Source of the DNA: Methanoregulaceae archaeon
Lineage (GTDB): Archaea > Halobacteriota > Methanomicrobia > Methanomicrobiales > Methanospirillaceae
Length of the DNA: 9,664 bases
Reading direction: 5' to 3'
Assembly (NCBI GenBank): GCA_025453715.1
Contig: JALOPT010000051.1
Span: 1 to 9,664 of the forward strand
In this document: piece by piece, positions 4,609 through 9,664 of the stretch
Numbering within the stretch: the first letter of the stretch is position 1
Layout of the letters: the number at the start of each line of letters is the position of its first letter
Program-made: the position numbers and the translations under genes
The notes under the pieces: generated by a model
Seen by the model: the letters and a program-made list of their open reading frames with translations, nothing else
What the model was told of the DNA's origin: nothing
Databases searched by the model: none

Positions 4609-5742
4609 ATGAAAAAGGATCTGCTCATGTGGGATGAGACGCTCTTCCGGGACCCCGAGGTCTTTGAGATTGATTATGTGCCAGAGCAGTTTAATTACCG
4701 CGATGACCAGATAAAAGAACTCGCCTTCCAGATCAGGCCTGCACTCCGGGGTGGCCGGCCACTTAATACCGTCTGCCGCGGTCTCCCCGGGACGGGTAAA
4801 ACGACCTGCGTGAAGAAACTCTTTGAAGAGATCACGACAACAACCAAAAAAGTCCTTCCGGTCTATATCAACTGCCAGATCGATAATACAAAATTTGCAA
4901 TTTTCTCCCAGATTTACCGGAAACTTACCGGTCATCTGCCCCCGCCTTCAGGGACCTCCTTCAAGACAATTTTTGATGCAATTGCCCGCATGATCATAAA
5001 AGATGAAATTGTCCTGCTCATCTGCCTGGACGATGCAAATTACCTCATGTATGAGAACGAGATAAACAATGTCCTGTACCCGTTGCTCCGTTCATACGAG
5101 TCCTTCGAAGGTACAAGGATCGGGGTAATCCTGATCCTTTCCGATATGGACGTCGACCTCTCCCGTTCCATTGATGCACGCGTTTCATCTGTCCTCTGCC
5201 CGACTGATATCTATTTCCCACCATATTCCGAGGAGGAGGTCCGCACGATAATCAGCGAGCGTGTAATGCAGGGGTTCTACCCGGGAGTCATCAGTGCAGA
5301 CATGATGAGCCTGGTTGTTGCCCAGACCCTGAAAGGCGGGGACCTCAGGGTAGGGATAGACCTGCTGAAGCGGGCGGCACTGAGCGCTGAGCGGAAGGCC
5401 AAGCGCGCAATAGAACGCGATGATATATGCGGGGCCTACCTGCTGTCCCAGTACCTCCACCTTTCATTTTCATTAAAATCCTTGAAAACTGAGGAGCGGG
5501 AAATCATAAAAAAACTCGCAGAACTTGCAAAAGACAAAAAAGACATGATCGCAGGGGATGTTTACAAAACAATCAGGGAATCTACCGGGATCAGCTATAC
5601 AAGGTTCTATGAAATGGTAAAAAAATTTGACCTGATGAGGCTTATTGACCTGGAGTACCGGAGCGGTACCGGTGAGAAGGGTAGGACACGCGTGATCACT
5701 CTCCGCTATGACCCGGTAAAAGTGATCGAATACCTTGCCTGA
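4609..5742 (+). CDS. cdc6: Orc1/Cdc6-type origin recognition and helicase loader ATPase
   Basis: The 377-residue protein is a full-length archaeal Orc1/Cdc6. An AAA+ module carries Walker A GLPGTGKT (58-65), Walker B LLICLDDAN with D141 and D142, sensor 1 around LILSDMD (175-181), the arginine finger in DARVSS (R191) and sensor 2 GDLRVGIDLL (R247). A C-terminal winged helix follows (about 295-377). It should bind origin DNA and help recruit the MCM helicase. The second Walker B acid is Asp instead of the usual Glu, so ATP hydrolysis may be slow; this may be normal for one methanogen paralogue group. The ATG at 4609 is supported by the TATA spacing and by GGAG 11 nt upstream. No origin boxes are visible nearby, so this may be a second paralogue. 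Confidence 0.93.
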   Translation: MKKDLLMWDETLFRDPEVFEIDYVPEQFNYRDDQIKELAFQIRPALRGGRPLNTVCRGLPGTGKTTCVKKLFEEITTTTKKVLPVYINCQIDNTKFAIFSQIYRKLTGHLPPPSGTSFKTIFDAIARMIIKDEIVLLICLDDANYLMYENEINNVLYPLLRSYESFEGTRIGVILILSDMDVDLSRSIDARVSSVLCPTDIYFPPYSEEEVRTIISERVMQGFYPGVISADMMSLVVAQTLKGGDLRVGIDLLKRAALSAERKAKRAIERDDICGAYLLSQYLHLSFSLKSLKTEEREIIKKLAELAKDKKDMIAGDVYKTIRESTGISYTRFYEMVKKFDLMRLIDLEYRSGTGEKGRTRVITLRYDPVKVIEYLA

Positions 5743-5762
5743 ACCAGATCATTTTAACAAAT

Positions 5763-5770
5763 CTTATCTA
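5763..5770 (+). promoter_or_regulatory. mch promoter
   Basis: CTTATCTA lies about 42 nt before the GTG start and predicts a leader of about 15 nt that includes AGGGGG. A T6 run at 5782-5787 may end cdc6 transcripts at the same place. Confidence 0.4.
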
Positions 5771-5807
5771 TTACCCAACCATTTTTTATGGTACAGGGGG
5801 ACTTCAC

Positions 5808-6755
5808 GTGCTCAGTGTGAACGAATTTGCGCTCGAAATTTTTGATTATTTAGCTGACGAACCAGAACAATATAATGTTGCGTACCATGAACTCGATAAT
5901 GGTGCGAGAATTGTAGACTGCGGGGTCAGTACCCGTGGTGGATACGCCGCAGGACGTGCATTTACCGAGATTTGCATGGGCGGTCTTGGAGAGGTCAATT
6001 TCAGGATGGGAAAAGTCAATGAGTTCCCGGTCCCCTTTATTGATGTTTTCACAGATTTCCCCTCGATTGCATGCCTGGGGTCCCAGAAGGCGGGTTGGAC
6101 TATCAAGCACAACAACTACTTTGCCATGGGCAGCGGCCCGGCACGGGCGCTTGCATTAAAGCCCAAGCACACGTTTGAGGTGATTGATTACCAGGATGAA
6201 TACGAGGCGGCGGTCATCGCGCTCGAAAGTGATCACCTTCCGAACGGGGCCGTGATGGAGAAGATCGCGGAGGAATGTGGCGTCGATGTGGCGAATGTCA
6301 GCGCGGTGGTAGCACCAACCGCGTCACTCGTCGGATCAGTCCAGGTTGCAGGGCGGTGTGTAGAGACCGCAATATACAAGCTCAACGAGCTGGGTTTTGA
6401 TACACGGAAGGTCACCGCAGGAATGGGGTCGGCCCCCCTCCCACCGGTTAAAAAGGATGCAACCAAGGCGATGGGAACTACAAACGATGCAACCATCTAC
6501 CACGGACAGATCATGCTCACCATGAGGGCACCTGAAATCAAGGATTACCTCGAGAAGATCCCGTCCAACAAGTCCAAGGGTTATGGAAAGCCGTTCTTTG
6601 AGATTTTCAAGGAAGCAAAATTTGACTTCTACCAGATTGATACATCATTGTTTTCACCAGCGGAGGTTATCATCAACGAACTTACTGACGGTATAATGTA
6701 CCACGTCGGCAAGGTCAACCCCGAGGTAACCCTGAAATCCTTCGGGCTCATCTGA
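5808..6755 (+). CDS. mch: Methenyl-tetrahydromethanopterin cyclohydrolase
   Basis: Mch interconverts N5,N10-methenyl-H4MPT and N5-formyl-H4MPT in the cytoplasm, the third step of CO2 reduction to methane. The 315-residue length is typical. The N-terminus MLSVNE matches the family's M-[IL]-SVNE start. Conserved blocks include DCGVSTRGGYAAGRAFTEIC (37-56), MGGLGEVNF (57-65), NNYFAMGSGPARA (102-114), VAPTASLVGSVQVAGR (168-183) and the GMGSAPLPPV stretch (205-214). R183 and E186 in AGRCVETA fall at the positions of the catalytic Arg and Glu described for the Archaeoglobus enzyme. The GTG start at 5808 has AGGGGG seven nt upstream; the ATG at 5788 is out of frame. It is monocistronic here, with cdc6 before it and a strong T-rich terminator after it. 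Confidence 0.97.
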   Translation: MLSVNEFALEIFDYLADEPEQYNVAYHELDNGARIVDCGVSTRGGYAAGRAFTEICMGGLGEVNFRMGKVNEFPVPFIDVFTDFPSIACLGSQKAGWTIKHNNYFAMGSGPARALALKPKHTFEVIDYQDEYEAAVIALESDHLPNGAVMEKIAEECGVDVANVSAVVAPTASLVGSVQVAGRCVETAIYKLNELGFDTRKVTAGMGSAPLPPVKKDATKAMGTTNDATIYHGQIMLTMRAPEIKDYLEKIPSNKSKGYGKPFFEIFKEAKFDFYQIDTSLFSPAEVIINELTDGIMYHVGKVNPEVTLKSFGLI

Positions 6756-6776
6756 TTTTTTTAAATTCTTTTTTTA
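6756..6776 (+). terminator. mch terminator
   Basis: Two T7 runs separated by AAATTC start immediately after the TGA stop, a strong archaeal T-rich terminator. Confidence 0.7.
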
Positions 6777-6794
6777 GTGCAGCGGTTCAGGTAG

Positions 6795-6802
6795 TATTTA
6801 TT
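6795..6802 (+). promoter_or_regulatory. TATA box of the methyltransferase gene
   Basis: TATTTATT is centred at about 6798, 26 nt before the ATG at 6825. It overlaps the alternative TTG codon at 6801, which argues against that start. Confidence 0.5.
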
Positions 6803-6824
6803 GGACCTGGAGCAGATTCTTTTC

Positions 6825-7457
6825 ATGATGTCCCCGGATAACCGGCACAAAGAGGCTTGGGACTCTGATTACCGCACGAGGGGCAGGTTATGGGGCGGCA
6901 CCCCTCCATCCCTTCCAGCGCTTCCCGAGGGTTCCAGAGTCCTTGAGCTCGGCTGCGGGAATGGAAAGAACCTTCCCGGGATGATTGGGAACACCTGGGA
7001 TATTATTGCAATGGATTATTCCCTGAAGGCACTTCAACTCTGCCGGCCGGTCATCCATGAATCAGGGCGGGTGCATTTTGTTGCCGGTGATGCAATTATT
7101 CTTCCGTTCAGGGATTCCACGATCGATGCTGTATTTTCCCTGCATGTCACCGGGCACTTGTCTGAAACGGGGCGGTCTAAGATAGCCGCCGAAGCATCGA
7201 GGGTGCTGAAAACTGGTGGAAAGGTCGTATTCAGGGATTTCGGGGTAGATGATTTCCGTTATGGGAAGGGGGAAGAGATCGAGCCCGGTACATTTCGCAG
7301 GGGGACAGGATCATTCACCCATTATTTCACAACTGACGAAGTTTTCCAGCTATTCAGTGCTTTCAACCTGATTTCAATTTATGACCACCGCTGGTCCATG
7401 AAAGTTAAAGGGTTGGATTACCAACGGAGTGAAATTGTTGGCATATTTGAAAAGTAA
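6825..7457 (+). CDS. Class I SAM-dependent methyltransferase
   Basis: The 210-residue protein has the Rossmann methyltransferase motifs: motif I VLELGCGNGKN (39-49), the post-I acid in IIAMDYS (D64), motif II-like VAGDAIILPFRDSTIDAVFS (86-105) and motif III after LKTGGKVVFRDF. It belongs to the Methyltransf_11/UbiE-like group; the substrate cannot be told from sequence. The C-terminal part, TGSFTHYFTTDEVFQLFSAF, resembles the cap of tRNA and small-molecule methyltransferases. The frame also allows a TTG start at 6801, but that codon sits inside the TATA box, so a leaderless ATG at 6825 (or 6828) is more likely. The gene is separated from mch by a terminator, so the neighbourhood does not imply a role in methanogenesis. 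Confidence 0.85.
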   Translation: MMSPDNRHKEAWDSDYRTRGRLWGGTPPSLPALPEGSRVLELGCGNGKNLPGMIGNTWDIIAMDYSLKALQLCRPVIHESGRVHFVAGDAIILPFRDSTIDAVFSLHVTGHLSETGRSKIAAEASRVLKTGGKVVFRDFGVDDFRYGKGEEIEPGTFRRGTGSFTHYFTTDEVFQLFSAFNLISIYDHRWSMKVKGLDYQRSEIVGIFEK

Positions 7458-7470
7458 GGATTATTGAATG

Positions 7471-7496
7471 TTTTTTTAGTCACACAGAGTTTTTTT
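7471..7496 (+). terminator. Double T-run terminator of the methyltransferase gene
   Basis: Two T7 runs (7471-7477 and 7490-7496) follow the TAA stop within 40 nt. Confidence 0.6.
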
Positions 7497-7568
7497 AAAG
7501 GGGTATATACCTGATCCACAAGACAGGATCCAGTGGGTTGAGAGTTTTTCCACCCCATCAATCAACAA

Positions 7569-7576
7569 CATTATTA
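7569..7576 (+). promoter_or_regulatory. Likely tRNA-Val promoter
   Basis: CATTATTA lies about 35 nt before the mature 5' end and predicts a leader of about 10 nt. A second TATA box (GTATATAC, 7502-7509) lies further upstream and could give a longer precursor. Confidence 0.35.
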
Positions 7577-7607
7577 CCAGAAGGGTCAAAACTAGTAAGT
7601 CAGTTCA

Positions 7608-7681
7608 GGGCCCGTGGTCTAGTCGGTTATGACGTCGCCCTTACACGGCGGAGGTCGCCGGTTCGAATCCGGCCGAGCCCA
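7608..7681 (+). tRNA. tRNA-Val (anticodon UAC)
   Basis: The 74-nt gene folds as a cloverleaf. The acceptor stem is GGGCCCG (7608-7614) with CGAGCCC (7674-7680). The D arm holds GTC/GAC. The anticodon stem is TCGCC/GGCGG around the loop CTTACAC with anticodon TAC (7642-7644). The T arm is GCCGG/CCGGC with loop TTCGAAT. The discriminator is A and CCA is not encoded. It decodes GUA and wobble valine codons. Position 5 is C opposite A68, a mismatch where C-G would be expected; all other stems are sound. No intron is present. Confidence 0.93.
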
Positions 7682-7687
7682 TTAAAT

Positions 7688-7745
7688 TGGACAATATTTA
7701 GACTTGCATCTGACGATGCAGGTACATAAATTATCCGATTGTCCA
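7688..7745. other. 58-nt nested inverted repeat just after the tRNA
   Basis: Three nested pairings share one axis: TGGACAAT (7688-7695) with ATTGTCCA (7738-7745), ATTTA (7696-7700) with TAAAT (7727-7731), and ACTTGCATC (7702-7710) with GATGCAGGT (7715-7723, one G-T pair) around a TGAC loop. Only short bulges interrupt the stem. It starts 6 nt after the tRNA. It may be a small RNA, a processing or termination structure of the tRNA precursor, or a miniature mobile-element relic. It lacks C/D boxes, and no ACA box follows the stem. Confidence 0.55.
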
Positions 7746-8018
7746 TTAAAGACGCCTCAAGCGTTTTGATTCGTTTTTCGAGGTTTTTATTATGTATAAT
7801 TAAAAAATAATGGTTGTCATCTGTAACCTGTTGTGCAACATCAATGTCAAAGGTGAACGTTATAGATTGCTAGACCGTCATGCAATAAAGCGAAATTTTA
7901 CAACATTACTGATGCCAGTCAATTTTTAAGAGCGGTTAAAAAAATCATGAAAAATACATTTATTGGACCTTAAATTTGTATCAGATCAATTTATGCCGTT
8001 TTTTTTGAAAATTATTTT
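7746..8018. other. AT-rich intergenic stretch without a gene
   Basis: I see no credible open frame on either strand. It contains T5 runs at 7771-7787 that could end the tRNA transcript and a T8 run near 7999-8006. No toxin or partner gene for the adjacent ribbon-helix-helix protein is present. Confidence 0.5.
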
Positions 8019-8258
8019 TTACCGGTACCCTTTTGCAAGGCTGAGTATTTCCTGGATTTCGATATCATTCTCCACTAAGTAGATGATATGGCGTTTTGTC
8101 CGTTCGATTGCCCTGTTGGGGTTCATATGTTCCCGTATCGCATCCCTTACAAATGCACTGATATCCTCATACTCCCCGCTATCAACGAGAGCCTGGATCT
8201 TCTGCTTCAGTTCTTCACCCACCCTGACCCGGATGGTATCATTCGGTGTCTCAACCAA
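8019..8258 (-). CDS. Ribbon-helix-helix (CopG/ParD-like) DNA-binding protein
   Basis: The 79-residue protein opens with the RHH strand DTIRVRV (7-13), then helix A EELKQKIQALVDSG (15-28) and helix B DISAFVRDAIREHM (32-45). A charged C-terminal tail (46-79) may contact a partner. Such proteins bind DNA as dimers and are often antitoxins or autoregulators. The start is TTG at 8258: a TAG stop lies two codons upstream, and AGGAAGGT eight nt before the TTG serves as ribosome site. No toxin gene adjoins it on either side, so it is an orphan here. A tandem-decamer site upstream may be its own operator. Confidence 0.75.
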   Translation of the reverse strand: MVETPNDTIRVRVGEELKQKIQALVDSGEYEDISAFVRDAIREHMNPNRAIERTKRHIIYLVENDIEIQEILSLAKGYR

Positions 8259-8293
8259 CGCCTACAACCTTCCTACATTGTGTTCCATTTTAT

Positions 8294-8304
8294 CATATAT
8301 ATAA
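8294..8304 (-). promoter_or_regulatory. TATA box of the RHH gene
   Basis: On the minus strand ATTATATATATG lies about 40 nt before the TTG start and predicts a short leader containing AGGAAGGT. Confidence 0.5.
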
Positions 8305-8318
8305 TCACCATTTTGTAG

Positions 8319-8338
8319 CACATTATACCACATTAAAC
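8319..8338. promoter_or_regulatory. Tandem decamers upstream of the RHH promoter
   Basis: CACATTATAC is followed directly by CACATTAAAC: two 10-bp units differing at one base, one helical turn apart. A diverged copy (CACATGATAACATTAAA) occurs at 8368-8384. RHH dimers commonly bind such helically phased half-sites, so this is a candidate operator, though it lies upstream of the TATA box rather than over it. Confidence 0.4.
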
Positions 8339-8380
8339 TGTGTGTGTTATATCGTATTCAATTGTGGCACATGATAACAT

Positions 8381-8389
8381 TAAAAAATT
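8381..8389 (-). terminator. T-run downstream of the V4R regulator gene
   Basis: On the minus strand a T6 run (GGAATTTTTTAA) occurs about 65 nt after the stop at 8451. Confidence 0.35.
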
Positions 8390-8450
8390 CCAGGATGATC
8401 TTGATAGTTGATAAGGGGTTTTTGTAACCAGGGATTTTGATCGAGAATAA

Positions 8451-9239
8451 TTATTTTTCCCCACTGACAGGCCTGATGACAAATTTACAGTGATCATCAC
8501 CCATGGCATAACAACGGAGCTCAGTTGTCATATGACCTACCCCAAAATGGGCTGAAAACACCGCTTCAAGGATTCCCGCATCAAATGCACATGCCGGTCG
8601 CCCCAGGTAGGGCAGGTCATCGCACTCAAAACAATCATATACGATCAGTGTCACAGGAGAACGGTTTTCCACCACAATCTGGCCGAGGTTATGCTGTTTC
8701 CAGAACTTTACCATTTTATCAAGCAGAACTGAAATGTCAGGACTTGCGATTGAAGCATACAACCCCTGCCCTATCCGGAAGCCGGCTTCACGGAGTATCG
8801 GGTCAATATTGATTCCTCTGGACAACAGGGTAACCCTGATAGTCCGGAACATCATTTTGTAAAAGATGGAGGGATCCCCACCCTTAAGGAACGAGGCAAC
8901 CATCTGCACCTGGTCATCATTGTCTGTTTTTACCTGTGAAGAGATCTCACCAAGGAACCGGGAGCGGATGTAAAAAATCTTCCTCCTTGAGTCCGAAAGG
9001 TCCGGTTTCTCACCGATAATTCCCTCTTTTAATAGTGCCCTCAGGTGTGCAGAGATGGTGGACTTGGCTTTCCGGGTTACCTGGACGATCTCCTGGAATG
9101 ACAACTCCCGCCCGTTCAGGACTGCGAGGATCTGGCTACGGACAGGTGACTCAACAGTCCGGATGCCATCTTCCGTGGCGAACAGTCCGATAGTCGGGGA
9201 AGGTCCCGATTGTGCAGATATATCCGTTTCAGCCTTCAT
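8451..9239 (-). CDS. msvR: MsvR-like redox regulator (ArsR-type wHTH plus V4R domain)
   Basis: The 262-residue protein has an ArsR-type winged helix (about 25-95) with recognition helix region KAKSTISAHLRALLKEGIIG and wing SDSRRKIFYI. A C-terminal V4R domain (about 125-257) carries five cysteines: C203 and C206 (YDCFECDD), C217, C243 and C251 (TELRCYAMGDDHCKF). This architecture defines MsvR, the methanogen-specific V4R regulator that senses redox through thiols and controls oxidative-stress genes and itself. The F420H2 oxidase gene fpaA, a known neighbour elsewhere, is not here, and no obvious TTCG-type MsvR boxes are seen upstream, so it may be a paralogue with a different regulon. The ATG at 9239 has AGGGG seven nt upstream and a TATA-like element at about 9264-9272. 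It is divergent from the wHTH-PAS gene. Confidence 0.75.
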   Translation of the reverse strand: MKAETDISAQSGPSPTIGLFATEDGIRTVESPVRSQILAVLNGRELSFQEIVQVTRKAKSTISAHLRALLKEGIIGEKPDLSDSRRKIFYIRSRFLGEISSQVKTDNDDQVQMVASFLKGGDPSIFYKMMFRTIRVTLLSRGINIDPILREAGFRIGQGLYASIASPDISVLLDKMVKFWKQHNLGQIVVENRSPVTLIVYDCFECDDLPYLGRPACAFDAGILEAVFSAHFGVGHMTTELRCYAMGDDHCKFVIRPVSGEK

Positions 9240-9326
9240 TCAGAGCCCCTTGCGTGATTACCACTATTATGATATCTGACGGGTACTACTAAAGCATTCG
9301 GCAGTCAATGGAACAACATATATTAT

Positions 9327-9348
9327 AGTGATAATAACAACTATCACT
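9327..9348. promoter_or_regulatory. Palindrome between the divergent regulators
   Basis: AGTGATA (9327-9333) and TATCACT (9342-9348) form a perfect 7-bp inverted repeat with an 8-nt centre. It ends 16 bp before the TATA box of the rightward gene and lies about 90 bp upstream of the MsvR-like gene. It is a likely dimer binding site that may serve one or both genes. Confidence 0.45.
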
Positions 9349-9363
9349 GTAAGCCAATAAAGC

Positions 9364-9371
9364 ATTATATT
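9364..9371 (+). promoter_or_regulatory. TATA box of the wHTH-PAS gene
   Basis: TTATATTA lies about 37 nt upstream of the ATG at 9405; the adjoining TAAATTATTA would place the start site even closer to it. Confidence 0.4.
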
Positions 9372-9404
9372 AAATTATTATGCAGGTGTCATGTATTGAT
9401 CCAG

Positions 9405-9664
9405 ATGGAAGATGAAGTAGCTCGGATACGGGATCTCCTGAAGGAGCACCCAAAGGGGATGACAATTGAAGAGATATCCCGCCTTTTACCCTTAAACAGG
9501 ACGTCCACAGCTAAATATTTAAATACGCTCCTGATCTCCGGGCAGGCTGATATGAGAACATATGGCCGTGCCAAAGTTTTTTCACTCACCCAGAGAGTCC
9601 CGTTATCCAACCTGATGAGCCTGTCATCCGAGCTTATCCTGATCCTGGACAGGGAGCATACGAT
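9405..9664 (+). CDS. wHTH-PAS signal transduction protein, probable histidine kinase (cut at window end)
   Basis: Only the first 86 codons are inside the window. Residues 1-60 form a winged helix: DLLKEHPKGMTIEEISRLLP, then NRTSTAKYLNTLLISGQ and a wing RTYGRAKVFSL. The segment from about 72 (SLSSELILILDREHT) is the opening of a PAS domain. This HTH-PAS start is typical of a large family of sensor histidine kinases and response proteins in Methanomicrobiales; whether a kinase domain follows cannot be seen. The ATG at 9405 is chosen; an in-frame TTG at 9396 with AGGTG seven nt upstream is the alternative. It is divergent from the MsvR-like gene, with a palindrome in between, which suggests linked control. 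Confidence 0.8.
   Translation, partial: MEDEVARIRDLLKEHPKGMTIEEISRLLPLNRTSTAKYLNTLLISGQADMRTYGRAKVFSLTQRVPLSNLMSLSSELILILDREHT

Noticed and set aside
1703..7518. Similar TATATACCT-ATCCA strings at 1703-1717 and 7504-7518
   Set aside because: A 14-of-15 match is expected by chance in a window of this size, and both are AT-rich promoter sequence.
7538..7729. Frame of 63 residues over the tRNA
   Set aside because: It runs through the tRNA-Val gene and has no ribosome site or protein-like composition.
7746..8018. Toxin gene paired with the RHH protein
   Set aside because: Only frames of about 16 codons or fewer occur downstream on the minus strand.

Overview
The window comes from a methanogenic euryarchaeon, most likely a member of the Methanomicrobiales (Methanoregula/Methanospirillum-like). 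The main evidence is a complete methenyl-tetrahydromethanopterin cyclohydrolase (mch), an archaeal Orc1/Cdc6, a wHTH-V4R regulator of the methanogen-specific MsvR type, and the wHTH-PAS kinase N-terminus common in this order. Gene starts also look archaeal: TATA boxes often lie 26-30 nt before the start codon, TTG and GTG starts occur, and genes end in T-runs rather than GC-hairpin terminators.

Layout. (1) 1-1470 is accessory-looking. It holds a single ABC/RecF-like ATPase (405-1121) between two direct copies of a 21-bp repeat. The left copy is part of a well-formed C/D box guide RNA on the minus strand (94-150). The right copy is only the 5' half of that RNA. A small broken-looking surface-protein fragment follows. 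(2) 1468-3631 is a minus-strand block of envelope genes: a 68-aa two-helix membrane protein, a 180-aa lipoprotein, and a secreted protein with three PEGA repeats fused to a chagasin-type (I42) cysteine-protease inhibitor. (3) 3632-4608 is mostly non-coding. It has a hairpin at the PEGA promoter, a candidate structured RNA with its own promoter and terminator hairpin, a 58-aa small protein, and several inverted repeats before cdc6. (4) 4609-7457 is plus-strand housekeeping: orc1/cdc6, mch and a SAM methyltransferase, each with its own promoter. (5) 7458-8018 holds tRNA-Val(UAC), whose acceptor stem has a C-A mismatch, and a 58-nt nested inverted repeat just downstream. (6) 8019-9664 is regulatory: an orphan ribbon-helix-helix protein with a tandem-decamer upstream site, an MsvR-like redox regulator, and a divergently transcribed wHTH-PAS protein cut by the window end. 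A palindrome lies between the last two.

No CRISPR array, complete insertion sequence or complete toxin-antitoxin pair is visible. The most interesting signals are the C/D guide RNA with its half copy on the other side of the ATPase gene, the PEGA-I42 fusion, and the undescribed structured non-coding segments at 3785-3879 and 7688-7745. All functional calls are from reading the sequence; no database search was possible.
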